Assembly (NCBI GenBank): GCA_016235125.1
Contig: JACRLZ010000006.1
Coordinates: forward strand, 328,058 to 392,057
Length of the DNA stretch: 64,000 nt
Direction of reading: 5' to 3'
DNA from: Sphingobacteriales bacterium
Lineage (GTDB): Bacteria > Bacteroidota > Bacteroidia > Chitinophagales > Chitinophagaceae
In this document: positions 1-9,605 of the stretch, piece by piece
Layout: every line of letters begins with the position of its first letter
Numbering within the stretch: position 1 is the first letter of the stretch
The notes under the pieces: model-generated
Database searches by the model: none
The model's input: only the letters and a program-made list of their open reading frames with translations
What the model was told of the DNA's origin: nothing
Translations under genes and position numbers: made by a program

Positions 1-899
1 ATACTTGCGGGGATTTTCCCGAAGAAAAACCCAATGAAGTAACAGTTGGCTTTGCAAAACCCGTAGTGTACCGGATGCAGCCGGGCAATACATTTCCGCA
101 TTTACTAAAAAAAATCAGTTTGCCAATTCTGTTCTCTGTTATTTTGCTTGGCATCACCATTCTTTCTTTTGTTTTGCTTTATCGCAATCTTGTAAAGCAA
201 AAAAGATTGGCTGAGCTGAAAAATGAATTTATCAGCAACATTACTCATGAGCTGAAGACACCGATTGCTACTGTGGGAGTTGCCATTGAGGCATTAAGAA
301 ATTTCAATGCAATAAATGATCCGCAGAGAACAAAAGAATATCTTGATATATCGCAGAATGAATTGCACCGGCTTTCATTGCTGGTTGATAAAGTGCTGAA
401 ACTTTCCATGTTTGAGAACAGGCAACTTGACCTGAAATTTGAACAGGTAAATTTGAAAGAGATAGTAGATGAAGTAGCGGCTTCCATGAAACTGCAGCTG
501 GAAAAACACAATGCAACGGTTAATATAAGTTGTGAGGGTGATGTGAGTCTGCAGGGCGACAGGCTGCACCTCACCAGCGTAGTGTTTAATTTACTGGACA
601 ATGCAATTAAATACAGTAAAACAGGTCCTGTTATCAGGGTGAGTGTGAAAGGGAATAAAAATAATGTGGAACTATCTGTTTCAGACAACGGCATCGGCAT
701 TGCACCGGAGTATAAAGACAAAATATTTGAAAAATTTTTCAGGATACCCCATGGTAATACACATAATGCTAAAGGCTATGGATTGGGATTGAGCTATGTG
801 GCACAGGTCATTCAAAAACACAACGGAACTATTGAAGTAGAGAGCCAGCCGGGACCGGGAACAAGATTCATTATTATTTTACCAAAGCAACAGGCATGA
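1..899 (+). CDS. Sensor histidine kinase, 5' end outside the window
   Basis: Membrane sensor kinase of a two-component system; its partner is the regulator that follows. The reading frame is open back to the first bases, so the sensor domain lies outside the window. Visible in order: the end of an extracytoplasmic region, one membrane segment (about nt 120-185), the dimerisation and phosphoacceptor helix with HELKTP (phospho-His codon at 246-248), then an ATPase domain with N box (NLLDNAIKYS), G1 box (DNGIGI), F box (FEKFFR) and G2 box (GYGLGLSY). All catalytic boxes look intact. The stop overlaps the next start as ATGA, which implies translational coupling. The signal sensed cannot be told. 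Confidence 0.93.
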   Translation, partial: TCGDFPEEKPNEVTVGFAKPVVYRMQPGNTFPHLLKKISLPILFSVILLGITILSFVLLYRNLVKQKRLAELKNEFISNITHELKTPIATVGVAIEALRNFNAINDPQRTKEYLDISQNELHRLSLLVDKVLKLSMFENRQLDLKFEQVNLKEIVDEVAASMKLQLEKHNATVNISCEGDVSLQGDRLHLTSVVFNLLDNAIKYSKTGPVIRVSVKGNKNNVELSVSDNGIGIAPEYKDKIFEKFFRIPHGNTHNAKGYGLGLSYVAQVIQKHNGTIEVESQPGPGTRFIIILPKQQA

Positions 900-1585
900 G
901 TAAAACAAAAATTTTATATGTAGAGGATGAACTCTTTCTCGGCAAGATCGTAAGAGAAAGCCTGGAAAGCCGCGGATTTGAAGTGATCATGGAAGCTGAT
1001 GGGGCAAAAGTGACAGAACTATTCAAAAAAGTAAAACCCGATATCTGTGTGCTGGATGTGATGTTGCCCAATAAAGACGGATTCACTATTGCCGATGAGA
1101 TAAGGGAGCTGGATGAAGAAGTGCCCATCATTTTTCTTACAGCCAAAACACAAACGGAAGATGTGGTGAAGGGATTTAAACTTGGCGGGAACGATTATAT
1201 ACGCAAACCCTTCAGCATGGAAGAGCTGATTGTGCGGATACAAAATCTGCTGCGCAGCAAAACGGCAGACACACAGAAAATATCAGGGGGTACAGCCAGT
1301 ATTGGCAAATATAATTTTCAGCTGAACCGGCAGACACTTAGCAATGGCAAAGAAGAAAAAAAACTTTCATACAGAGAAAGTGAATTGCTGAAGCTGCTGT
1401 ATCAAAACCGTGACAAGATCATAGATCGCAAAGACATTCTCAACCTTCTCTGGGGCAATGATTCATTTTTCAATTCAAGAAATCTCGATGTGTATATTAC
1501 CAAGCTTCGCAGCTATTTAAAAGAGGACCCTTCTCTTGAAATAATTACTATCAAAGGGATCGGCTATAGGTTTGTAACAGGATGA
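896..1585 (+). CDS. OmpR/PhoB-type response regulator
   Basis: Cytoplasmic transcription regulator that would receive phosphate from the upstream kinase. The receiver domain (residues 1-120) has the acidic pair E10-D11, phospho-acceptor D54 in VLDVMLPN, T82 and K104 (RKPF). The C-terminal winged helix (about 135-229) has the usual OmpR features, including YRESELLKLL, the recognition helix region RNLDVYITKLRSYL and the closing hairpin IKGIGYRF. At 229 aa it has the normal length for the family. Its start overlaps the kinase stop by 4 bases. Target genes are unknown. Confidence 0.95.
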   Translation: MSKTKILYVEDELFLGKIVRESLESRGFEVIMEADGAKVTELFKKVKPDICVLDVMLPNKDGFTIADEIRELDEEVPIIFLTAKTQTEDVVKGFKLGGNDYIRKPFSMEELIVRIQNLLRSKTADTQKISGGTASIGKYNFQLNRQTLSNGKEEKKLSYRESELLKLLYQNRDKIIDRKDILNLLWGNDSFFNSRNLDVYITKLRSYLKEDPSLEIITIKGIGYRFVTG

Positions 1586-1635
1586 ACAAAACTTGCAACC
1601 GATGCACAGAATTTTTTATCTTTAGAGAAGATTTT

Positions 1636-2187
1636 ATGCGAAAGTTACTTTTTCTGCTATTCCTTTCTTTTTCATTCTCGTCATTTGCACAGCACTGTCC
1701 ATGGGATTGCAGCGGTATGATACTGATAAAAACTGATGCAACATCATCAGAACTTAAAAAGCTTAATGCTGTACTGGTTGACTCCAATAAAAATATTATC
1801 GTCGATACCATGTATGGAACCGGTCTTGAAACCTATGATACCTGCCGGTTTATGTTGTATGATGATTTCAAGGCTTACCGTACAGAAAGAACAGAACTCC
1901 ATTACTGGTACCGCTATGATACACTCTACCGTTTTGCAGATAGCTTTGCACTTGTAAGAGTTAATTATTGCCGGTATAAGCGGTCAGGAGCCATGTTATA
2001 TATTCGTTTTAATAAATTGAATGATACAGCACAGCGGTATGAATACATTGAAGTACCTCAAATCAATCGAATTCACCTGCACGACTATAATATGATGATC
2101 AACAGAAAGGAACATGTTGCCATCAGGGAAGCTGTGCAGCCGTTTGTATTACATATAAGCAGAAAACAATTTGGGCTTACTGATTAG
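1636..2187 (+). CDS. Secreted protein of unknown function
   Basis: Not recognised. Starting at the ATG at 1636 gives a clean signal peptide (MRKLLFLLFLSFSFSSFAQ) and a 183-aa product. An in-frame ATG at 1582 overlaps the regulator's stop but would put a polar 18-residue leader before the signal, so 1636 is preferred. The mature protein is rich in Tyr, Arg and Asp, with beta-strand-like stretches and Cys residues near the start (HCPWDCSG). It is probably periplasmic. Its stop overlaps the convergent CRTAC1-like gene's stop by 4 bases. It could be a target or accessory of the two-component pair before it, from position only. Confidence 0.6.
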   Translation: MRKLLFLLFLSFSFSSFAQHCPWDCSGMILIKTDATSSELKKLNAVLVDSNKNIIVDTMYGTGLETYDTCRFMLYDDFKAYRTERTELHYWYRYDTLYRFADSFALVRVNYCRYKRSGAMLYIRFNKLNDTAQRYEYIEVPQINRIHLHDYNMMINRKEHVAIREAVQPFVLHISRKQFGLTD

Positions 2188-5100
2188 TTTTTTGAAAACA
2201 CCTGTGCCGGGGCATTATTTCTGAGAAAGAGAAAAGAATTATTTTTCTGCAAAGAGATGATCCTTCTCACTTCGCCGCTTGTTCCCAATCCTGAATGCGG
2301 CACAGCGCTAAACTGTCCCTTCCCGTTTCCTTTTAAGAACAGGCTTGCCATAGCATCATAATTGCCTGTTCCTACATCGGGGTCAGAAGAATTGCCTACA
2401 ACAATCATATCATTGTTACCATCTTTGTCAACATCTTCAAATAATACATCATTGATGTTGGACAATTGTGCCATCTCAGGAAAAGGCTGAAACCGGAAAT
2501 GATTATTTCCTTCATTGATAAATATGCCCGATTCAAAACATCCAGCCTTATAAACATCCATTCCCTTTTTTTGTTCTTCGGTAAAAACTTCATCCATGGT
2601 TTTATCGGCATAAAAACGGTAACGGATAAATTTTTTCCGCATCATGGGCATCTGATCTATTAATTGGTCACGATGATACATGGGATATAGTTTGCCCCAG
2701 ATATAATAACCCAGCAACGCATCATAACTGCCGTTGCCATCAAAGTCTTTTGCATACACGGTACACGGACCATCGAGGCTGGCAACGATTTTTGAATTAC
2801 AACCTTTATTTCCTGCAATAATGTCCATGTCACCATCATTGTCCACATCGGCCAGCTTTATCACATTCCACCAGCCGGAAAGATCGTTTAATGAAATATT
2901 ATCCTTCTTGCCCGAAATGCTGTTGATACTGGCAGTGGCATTGACACTACTGAATTTTCCGGCTTCATTTTTTAAAATCATTACCGGCATCCATTCACCT
3001 GTTATCAGCAGTTCATTTTTACCATCCCCATCTACATCGCCCCAGGCAGCATAGTTAACGATGCCAGTGTTAACAAGATCAGGAGCATTGGCAGCTGTAA
3101 CATCTGTAAACACTCCTTTGTTGTTTTGCAACAATATACTGTTATCATGTTTTGGAAATTTCCCGGGAGTAACGGCTCCGCCGACAAATAAATCATTATC
3201 TCCGTCAGCATCAAAATCTGCTGCAATAACATAAGACCCGTTATTGGTTTCTTTGGGTAAAGCTGTAAGCGACCGGGTAAAGTTTCCTTTTCCGTCATTC
3301 AGATACAACCTGTCCTGGTAAAGCATATTGCCTGCAGGAAATTGCGAGCCACCGCTTACAACATATAAATCATTGTCTCCATCTCCATCGGCATCAAAAA
3401 AAACAGCGCCCCCATCTTCAAAGGCTTTATCTTTTGTAAAAGCGGATTGTGCTTTTTTGGTAAAGCTGCCATCTGCACTTTGCAGCATCATTACTCCTTC
3501 GCTGCCGGCAGCACCCCCAACATATATATCAACATTACCATCGCCGTTTACATCAGCCCTGGCATAATACGGACCTTTGCGGCTGCACTTATAAGGGATC
3601 AGCGGCTCCCGTTTGAAATCAATAAAATCATTTTCAATATGGGTGTAATTGAATTTTTTCTGGCTGGTTGTTTCGCCGAATGCAAAACTTTGTTTAAACG
3701 GAGGAGTATTTACAGCCGCGGCATCAGATTCAAACAAAGACAATACATTTCCCGCTGCAATATTGGTCAACACAATTTGTTTGCCTGACGGAAACGTTAT
3801 TTCAGCTTTCGGAACATAGGTTTCTTTTCCAAGACCGAAATGAAGAAAATGTTCGTTGCTCGACATATAACCCCGTTGAGGATCGTAATGCTGCAGCTGA
3901 ATATTGCCTTTTGTATCATAAAGCTTTACCGAGGTTCCATAAACTTCCCGATGCGATTCCCTGGTATTGAAAAAACGGAAACGAATAAACTGTGATGGAT
4001 CAATCTCATTCAGATTATTCCGCAGGATCATCGCCTCGTCATCAGAATTGTTTACAACAATATCCAGGTCGCCGTCATTATCGAGGTCAGCGCAGGCTGA
4101 GCCGCTGGAGAATGTCGGAGGCGAGTCAGTCCATTTATCGGTATAGTTATCGAACCGCAATGTGCCGTTGTTATGATAAAAATAATTTTTGATACGCATA
4201 GAAGGAATCTGGCTGAACCATTTCAGCATGTCAACTTTCTCGCCTTTAGCAATCAGGTTTTTTACAGAGTCAATAAAAAATCCACGATAATCCCAGTCGT
4301 TCACATCTCTTCTGTAACCGTTGGCTACATAAATATCTTTCCAGCCATCATTGTCAAAATCGGCAACAAGGGGTCCCCAGCTCCAGTCTGTTTCAGCCAC
4401 ACCGGCATAATAAGCGGCATCACTGTATGTGCCATCGCCATTATTTATCTGCAAAACATTATGACTGTATTGATAAAACAAACCGAGGTTGATGCTTATC
4501 TGGAATTTATCATAATTGAGATGATGAGTGAAAAGTCTTTTTTGCCGGTAAGGATCTTCAAAAGCCATATCCAGAACAAAAATATCTTCCAGTCCATCAT
4601 TATTGATATCAGTAATATCAAGCCCCATGGAAAACTGGCTGACATGATGTATATAAGAAGTCAGTTTATCTGTGAAGGTTCCGTTTTTATTATTGATATA
4701 TAGATAATCGGGTTTTTTAAAATCATTGGCTACATAAATATCCGGCCAACCATCCTGGTTTATGTCTGCTACAACAGCCCCGAGTCCGAATGTATTTGTC
4801 CAGATGCCGGCTTTCCGGCTCACATCAGAATAATACCCGTTCTTATTTTCGTACAGGCGCAGGCTTACATATTGTCTTGCCGTATCATCAATCATTACCA
4901 TTTTTCCATTTTCAATCTTGGCGTTAATCACCATGTTATTGCTGTATTGAACTGAATGATTGATAAGAAAAGCATCCATATCGCCATCTTTATCATAATC
5001 GAGGAAAATGGTTTGAGTGGTATGGCTGGCATCATCCAATCCGAATTCTTTTGATTTGTCGGTAAAACTGAGATTACCGTTGTTGATATAAATAATTTTT

Positions 5101-5534
5101 TTCCGGTATTCCGGCGCAAAAGGTCCCGACCGGGAAACCACGATATCCATCCATCCGTCGCCATTGATATCAATCATATTGACGCCGGTTTTAATACCTA
5201 TTCCTCCGTTTACTCCGGCAGTTTCTGTGATGTCCCTGAATTGCAGGTTACCGAGATTTATATACAGCTTATTATAACCGGTGGTGGAGCAGAAATAAAT
5301 GTCCTGTAATCCGTCATTATTTACATCGCCCACAGCTACTCCTGCGCCGTTATACAGATATTCATAGTCGTAATAAAAAAATTTATTGTCTTCATAGATA
5401 TCATTTCGAAAGGCCACGCCGGTGTGGGAAGAAGGAAGAGTTGAAAAAAGTTTTTTATCACCTGATTGTGATAAGGCCGCATACCCAAATAAAACACAGG
5501 AGAAAGCAATTAAAAATTGCAGTAAAATTCTCAT
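2184..5534 (-). CDS. CRTAC1-like VCBS/FG-GAP repeat protein with ASPIC/UnbV domain
   Basis: Large exported repeat protein, 1116 aa. After a signal peptide (ends around ALSQS), fourteen calcium-loop-like blocks of the form DxDxDG (one is DFDGNG) recur, each followed by D-hydrophobic strands such as DIYF and DIVV. This is the signature of FG-GAP/VCBS beta-propeller blades. Between the blade groups lies an ASPIC/UnbV-type segment (around residues 520-610, with YGTSVKLY and HFGLG). Proteins of this type are surface or periplasmic and calcium-stabilised; binding partners are unknown. The start overlaps the stop of the upstream haloperoxidase gene as ATGA, so the two are co-translated and probably act together. 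Confidence 0.88.
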   Translation of the reverse strand: MRILLQFLIAFSCVLFGYAALSQSGDKKLFSTLPSSHTGVAFRNDIYEDNKFFYYDYEYLYNGAGVAVGDVNNDGLQDIYFCSTTGYNKLYINLGNLQFRDITETAGVNGGIGIKTGVNMIDINGDGWMDIVVSRSGPFAPEYRKKIIYINNGNLSFTDKSKEFGLDDASHTTQTIFLDYDKDGDMDAFLINHSVQYSNNMVINAKIENGKMVMIDDTARQYVSLRLYENKNGYYSDVSRKAGIWTNTFGLGAVVADINQDGWPDIYVANDFKKPDYLYINNKNGTFTDKLTSYIHHVSQFSMGLDITDINNDGLEDIFVLDMAFEDPYRQKRLFTHHLNYDKFQISINLGLFYQYSHNVLQINNGDGTYSDAAYYAGVAETDWSWGPLVADFDNDGWKDIYVANGYRRDVNDWDYRGFFIDSVKNLIAKGEKVDMLKWFSQIPSMRIKNYFYHNNGTLRFDNYTDKWTDSPPTFSSGSACADLDNDGDLDIVVNNSDDEAMILRNNLNEIDPSQFIRFRFFNTRESHREVYGTSVKLYDTKGNIQLQHYDPQRGYMSSNEHFLHFGLGKETYVPKAEITFPSGKQIVLTNIAAGNVLSLFESDAAAVNTPPFKQSFAFGETTSQKKFNYTHIENDFIDFKREPLIPYKCSRKGPYYARADVNGDGNVDIYVGGAAGSEGVMMLQSADGSFTKKAQSAFTKDKAFEDGGAVFFDADGDGDNDLYVVSGGSQFPAGNMLYQDRLYLNDGKGNFTRSLTALPKETNNGSYVIAADFDADGDNDLFVGGAVTPGKFPKHDNSILLQNNKGVFTDVTAANAPDLVNTGIVNYAAWGDVDGDGKNELLITGEWMPVMILKNEAGKFSSVNATASINSISGKKDNISLNDLSGWWNVIKLADVDNDGDMDIIAGNKGCNSKIVASLDGPCTVYAKDFDGNGSYDALLGYYIWGKLYPMYHRDQLIDQMPMMRKKFIRYRFYADKTMDEVFTEEQKKGMDVYKAGCFESGIFINEGNNHFRFQPFPEMAQLSNINDVLFEDVDKDGNNDMIVVGNSSDPDVGTGNYDAMASLFLKGNGKGQFSAVPHSGLGTSGEVRRIISLQKNNSFLFLRNNAPAQVFSKN

Positions 5535-6862
5535 TTGGTTTTTGTTTCTGCCTGTGAAAGTAACTTATTCAATACATATTGGCCAATCAAACGTCCCTGT
5601 TTTATACTGATACGGGCTGTTTCCGGATAATGAATGCCGCCATATACCCGGCTCCAGGAACTTTCTTCTGCCGCCTTGTAAAAAGAGGAAAACGTACGGG
5701 GCCTGATATCAAACGGTATTTCTGTATTGTCGGTGAAAGAGTAGTTTTCTCCAAACAGTTTGGTTAATACGGCGGCGGCAGCATTTGATAGCACCGCATG
5801 GCCGCTTGTAAATTCGGGGAAAGGAGGGGTCTGGATGAGCGGATCCCATTTTTCATCAATATGTTTTTTGATATACGTAACGGGTCTTACCAGATCCTGT
5901 TGAAATTTTTCAAACCAGCAACTGATAATGCCATCGTATATGGCAACAGAAGTAAGTGCATAAGCCTGCGCAGCTTTAAGCAGAGGAACATTTTTTTCAA
6001 GACAGGCCTGTCGTGTTATCATGATCCAGTGTCCACCGGGAGATATTTTGTGGAGAAAATAATTAAGATGCCCCTTTTCAACAGAAATATTCGGATTGTC
6101 ATCCCAATACCATGCGATGGCAGTTTTTACACTGTCAAGTGTTTTGCCGATCTTATACACTTCCATTATATTCTTATAGAAAACAGATTTTTTTGAAGGA
6201 TTAAATACCAATTTTTGTTTAGGTGAAAACTGCGCAGAATTTTTCAGTGTCATGGGCCGCATATAACCCCAGTTAGGTTCCAGCGCTGCTGCAAAGTCAA
6301 CCGGAGTAGGTTGCCAGCGACCTTCTTTTTTAGTGTACACATAGCGCATCATAGCTCTTGTTTCACCATAGTTATCTTTTTTCATCCATGCAATGACGGC
6401 ATTGGCCAGCTGTTTGCCGTATTGTACAGAGTTTTCCAAAACGATGCTGTCGCCGCCAGTCTTCAATGAATCAATAAATTGTTTGCGCCAGTCTTCGAAT
6501 TTATATTCAGAGCCGATCAGCGCCTGCCCCACATGAGAAAATGAAACCGCGGCTGCAACAAAGTAGTCTGTTTGTTTTTCATTGGCGGGAGATGGCAACT
6601 GTTCAAGGCCATTCAATTTTCCGGCCAATGACGGGTATGCAGCATCCTGCCTGCGTATACATTCATAAAAAGCTATGTTGGGATAAGTATAGATGCGGCT
6701 GGCTACAGGAGGATTGAACAGATCATCCATTACGGCATTTATCAGCAGGCTGTTCAGCTCATGCAGGGTTTTTTCTTTCGACTGAGCAAACAGGGTATGA
6801 CCAAAAAAAAGAAAACAGGGAATAAAAACCTTAACCCATTTCTTACTGGCAGAGAAGTTCAT
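5531..6862 (-). CDS. Vanadium-dependent haloperoxidase / PAP2-superfamily protein
   Basis: Exported 443-aa enzyme of the PAP2/vanadium haloperoxidase fold. The N terminus has a signal segment ending near LFAQS. The three oxyanion-binding motifs are visible towards the C terminus: Kx6RP (K-FQQDLV-RP), a PSGH variant reading TSGHA, and SRVYGGIHYP, which matches SRx5H. The same pocket binds vanadate in haloperoxidases and phosphate in acid phosphatases. The long N-terminal helical part is more like bacterial haloperoxidases than PAP2 lipid phosphatases, but activity cannot be decided from motifs. It overlaps the CRTAC1-like gene by 4 bases. Confidence 0.85.
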   Translation of the reverse strand: MNFSASKKWVKVFIPCFLFFGHTLFAQSKEKTLHELNSLLINAVMDDLFNPPVASRIYTYPNIAFYECIRRQDAAYPSLAGKLNGLEQLPSPANEKQTDYFVAAAVSFSHVGQALIGSEYKFEDWRKQFIDSLKTGGDSIVLENSVQYGKQLANAVIAWMKKDNYGETRAMMRYVYTKKEGRWQPTPVDFAAALEPNWGYMRPMTLKNSAQFSPKQKLVFNPSKKSVFYKNIMEVYKIGKTLDSVKTAIAWYWDDNPNISVEKGHLNYFLHKISPGGHWIMITRQACLEKNVPLLKAAQAYALTSVAIYDGIISCWFEKFQQDLVRPVTYIKKHIDEKWDPLIQTPPFPEFTSGHAVLSNAAAAVLTKLFGENYSFTDNTEIPFDIRPRTFSSFYKAAEESSWSRVYGGIHYPETARISIKQGRLIGQYVLNKLLSQAETKTK

Positions 6863-6917
6863 AAACGAGGTATTATGTTGTATAAATTTAATTTTTTCAG
6901 CGCCGGCAATATAATCT

Positions 6918-7403
6918 CTATTCTTTTTTAAAAACCTGATTTGAAAAAGGCATGGTTTCCGGAATTTTTACTTCATTATAATTATATCCCACTTTTTTAT
7001 GGCAATCATTACAGGCATTGGTGAAAATAACATAGCTGTTTTTAAATGAAGCCAGGTTTTTCCGGGAAATGGCCCTGTCAACACTGTCTGAAGCAGGCTT
7101 CATCAGGTCCAGTGATCCTGATTCCGGTCTTTCTGCCTGGTATTTTTTTATGGCATCCAGGTTTTCGGTGATCTCATGCATTTCAAAACCGGCCAGTTCC
7201 CAGTTTTCATTCAGGCCGGCAAACCACAGCTTGGCATGATGCACCTGTATGGATGACATAAATTCGCCAAAGCCGGGACGATAACTGCCGGCCAGTTTTT
7301 TTTCCAGGCTGTCAATCCGGGCCTGCAACTTTTCTGTATCAGGATGATTGTTGCAGCTTCCCAACAGGGCTGTCAATAAGAGGATAGAAAGTATTTTACT
7401 CAT
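6918..7403 (-). CDS. Lipoprotein with a single C-terminal heme-binding CxxCH
   Basis: A 161-aa exported lipoprotein: the N terminus is a short hydrophobic stretch ending in lipobox LLGSC. A helical stretch follows (ARIDSLEKKL) and then a largely helical domain with one heme c motif, CNDCHK, about 30 residues from the end. A CxxCH near the C terminus of a helical protein resembles class II cytochromes c (cytochrome c' fold), but this is inferred from layout only. It is divergent from a diheme cytochrome c gene with 118 bp between them, so the two may share control and act in periplasmic electron transfer. Confidence 0.7.
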   Translation of the reverse strand: MSKILSILLLTALLGSCNNHPDTEKLQARIDSLEKKLAGSYRPGFGEFMSSIQVHHAKLWFAGLNENWELAGFEMHEITENLDAIKKYQAERPESGSLDLMKPASDSVDRAISRKNLASFKNSYVIFTNACNDCHKKVGYNYNEVKIPETMPFSNQVFKKE

Positions 7404-7449
7404 TGCCCTAAATTACGAAACTATATTTCGCCGGTAAAACCGGGATAAA

Positions 7450-7481
7450 TTTGCCTGATTCAATATTTTTTTTACCTTTTG
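7450..7481 (+). promoter_or_regulatory. Bacteroidota-type promoter for the diheme cytochrome gene
   Basis: TTTG at 7450-7453, 19 bases, then TACCTTTT at 7473-7480 followed by G. This is close to the Bacteroidota consensus TTTG-N19-TAnnTTTG in sequence and matches it in spacing. It lies about 40 bases before the ATG at 7522. Confidence 0.5.
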
Positions 7482-7521
7482 CATTCAATCAACCACTTCG
7501 TAAACCAAACCAACTGCTGTT

Positions 7522-8490
7522 ATGAAAAAGATCATTGCCTTGTCGGCAATAACCTGTCTTGTTATTGCCGCATTTTATTTTTCATCCTGTAAAGACAAAA
7601 AATCAGAACCTCAGGCCAACAACAAAGAGGATTCCCTGGCTAAAGTAATGGACAGAGGCAAGTACCTGGTTGAGCATGTGGCCGGGTGTATTGACTGCCA
7701 CAGCAAAAGAGATTTCAGTAAATATTCCGGCCCGGTTGTTCCGGGAACAGAAGGTGGCGGCGGGTTTGCTTTTGATGAAAAACTCGGATTACCCGGTGTT
7801 GTTTACGGAAGAAATATCACCCCTGATCCCGAAACAGGTATTGGCACATGGACGGATGATGATATTTTGAAAGCCATGACACAGGGAATTTCCAAAAACG
7901 GGGATACCCTTTTTCCTTTAATGCCGTATGTTAATTATAACTATATGGCGAAAGAAGACCTGATGAGCATTATCGCTTACATTAAAACCTTAAAGCCAAT
8001 AAAAAATAAAGTGCCTGCCCGCCAGTTGATGATGCCGATAAGTATGGCGTATCCCGGCCCTGCATTACAAGCTTCAGTAGATGGGAATATCCGACCTGCG
8101 GAAAACGACCTGGTAAAATATGGCGGATATTTAGCCAACATGGCTGATTGCGGCACCTGTCATTCGCCCCTTACGCCGCAGGGCCCCGACGTGATGACCA
8201 GAAAATTTGCAGGCGGTTACACCTTTCAATTACCCGCAAATAAAGTTACTTCCTCCAACATTACTTCCGATTCTGCTACCGGTATCGGTACCTGGACGGA
8301 AGAACGGTTTCTGAATAAATTCATCCCTTATCGTGAAGAAAAAGGTTATAACTATGATCCGGGTAACCAGAACACGGTGATGCCGCTGAGTTTGCTGGCG
8401 GGCATGACGGATGCAGACCTGAAAGCTATTTATGCGTATTTAAGAACCATAAAGCCCATCAGCAATAAAGTAGAGAAGTTTCCAAAATAA
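7522..8490 (+). CDS. Diheme c-type cytochrome lipoprotein
   Basis: A 322-aa exported protein. The N terminus (MKKIIALSAITCLVIAAFYF) runs into SSCKDKK, a lipobox, so it is probably membrane-anchored by lipid. Two cytochrome c domains follow, with heme motifs CIDCH (about residue 57) and CGTCH (about residue 213), each followed by the TGIGTWT(D/E) segment and later Met-containing loops, as in the tandem cytochrome c subunits that serve periplasmic dehydrogenases. No dehydrogenase gene lies beside it. A strong hairpin terminator follows. Confidence 0.85.
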   Translation: MKKIIALSAITCLVIAAFYFSSCKDKKSEPQANNKEDSLAKVMDRGKYLVEHVAGCIDCHSKRDFSKYSGPVVPGTEGGGGFAFDEKLGLPGVVYGRNITPDPETGIGTWTDDDILKAMTQGISKNGDTLFPLMPYVNYNYMAKEDLMSIIAYIKTLKPIKNKVPARQLMMPISMAYPGPALQASVDGNIRPAENDLVKYGGYLANMADCGTCHSPLTPQGPDVMTRKFAGGYTFQLPANKVTSSNITSDSATGIGTWTEERFLNKFIPYREEKGYNYDPGNQNTVMPLSLLAGMTDADLKAIYAYLRTIKPISNKVEKFPK

Positions 8491-8513
8491 TTTTTCAGAG
8501 AATTTACTGTAAC

Positions 8514-8545
8514 AAGAACCCCGCTAACCGGCGGGGTTCTTTATT
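8514..8545 (+). terminator. Rho-independent terminator
   Basis: An 11-bp stem, AAGAACCCCGC (8514-8524) with GCGGGGTTCTT (8531-8541), separated by a 6-base loop and followed by a short T-rich run. It lies 24 bases past the diheme cytochrome stop. Confidence 0.85.
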
Positions 8546-8670
8546 ACTTCTGGTTCCGGAGCTGAGTTAAAGAATGAGGGGGAACCCGAGCTTTCTTACC
8601 CGGTATGGCGCTGAACCAAAAATGGTGGTTATAGAAAAATAATGCCAACCGTATTGCAGATGCAGTGCCT

Positions 8671-9081
8671 TTACTTGACTTTGTAAATTAATCCGAAGCC
8701 TACTATACTAATACCATAAAGTACGGTAAAAGTCAAGCCACCAAAATAGCCGTTGAGATTATAGCTATTACTACCAAAAAGTATTCGAATTGTAATAATC
8801 ATGCAAATAAGGCTTATCGACAAAAAGTAAATTTTCAACCTACAGATATTTTTAATCCTATCTTCCAAAAAGAACGATAATAAAAGAAATATGATTAAAG
8901 TAGGAATTGAAAATATAGCGCCGTATAATAAAGAGAATAAATAAAATCCTGCTGTTCCGGAATTAAAACTTGAATCACCAATACCCATTATTGTCAATAA
9001 AATAAAAAGTAGTGGAGTTACAGTAATTGTCGATAGCCAAACTTTCAATAAATAATTTGAATTCATGGTATCTTCTATCAT
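8671..9081 (-). CDS. Small polytopic membrane protein, unknown function
   Basis: Not recognised. The 136-aa product has about four hydrophobic segments (residues about 12-33, 47-70, 80-102, 112-134) joined by short polar loops, so it should be an inner-membrane protein. An alternative ATG five codons later (9066, MNSNYLL) is equally plausible as the start. It is more AT-rich than its neighbours, and no operon partner is clear. Confidence 0.55.
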   Translation of the reverse strand: MIEDTMNSNYLLKVWLSTITVTPLLFILLTIMGIGDSSFNSGTAGFYLFSLLYGAIFSIPTLIIFLLLSFFLEDRIKNICRLKIYFLSISLICMIITIRILFGSNSYNLNGYFGGLTFTVLYGISIVGFGLIYKVK

Positions 9082-9153
9082 TACCTGCTCTGTAATTTAC
9101 GCCATACCAGGCATAAAAGCCTGCTGCTATTCAATAGTAAACTATATCAATAA

Positions 9154-9450
9154 CTAAATCATCATCTCTTCCTTCTTCCACTCCCTGTCCATATAAATAG
9201 TACCAAAAGGAATTACAGAAGCCAGCAATGCCCTGCGAAACCAGCGGCCGTCTTTTTTGTAATCACTCTTCACTTCTCTTGCCAGCGCCACAAAGCTGAT
9301 AAACAAAATACCATGCAGCCCGCCGCAAATGGTAACGGCTATTGGTATGTGAGCAAGATATTTCAGGGGCATGGCAATAAATAATAAAACAACGAACGAT
9401 ATGCCTTCGGCGATTGCAATTTTTCTAAACCAGTTAAAAGTCTTTTTCAT
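9154..9450 (-). CDS. DUF3817-like small membrane protein
   Basis: A 98-aa protein with the layout of the DUF3817 (YdzA-like) family: an amphipathic start (NWFRKIAIAEGISFVVLL), P-L-K-Y between the first two membrane helices, a G-x-x-H-G-x-L-F motif (GGLHGILF) in helix 2, then a charged loop and a third helix (ALLASVIPFGTIYMD). Function is unknown for the whole family. A small inverted-repeat segment lies just upstream, between it and mqnC. Confidence 0.75.
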   Translation of the reverse strand: MKKTFNWFRKIAIAEGISFVVLLFIAMPLKYLAHIPIAVTICGGLHGILFISFVALAREVKSDYKKDGRWFRRALLASVIPFGTIYMDREWKKEEMMI

Positions 9451-9458
9451 ACCCCAAA

Positions 9459-9597
9459 CCCCTAAAGGGGCTTTTAAATTCCCTTGCTTCGAGATTGCTT
9501 TATTAAATCGGAAAGCAAGAAAGGATTAATAATCTAACTACAATTTTAAATTCTCAAATTCAATAAAAACCCTTTGTTCTAAGTTCCCCTTTAGGGG
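9459..9597 (+). repeat. Short inverted-repeat segment between DUF3817 gene and mqnC
   Basis: CCCCTAAAGGGG (9459-9470) and its reverse complement CCCCTTTAGGGG (9586-9597) bracket about 115 bp of AT-rich non-coding DNA. AAACCCCT-like sequence continues outward on both sides. This could be a small non-autonomous element or a pair of regulatory palindromes; no transposase or clear target duplication was seen. Confidence 0.5.
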
Positions 9598-9605
9598 ACA
9601 GGGGT

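Noticed and set aside
9459..9597. Full MITE between DUF3817 and mqnC
   Set aside because: The arms are only 12 bp and are themselves near-palindromic, and no target duplication is visible; listed only as an inverted repeat.
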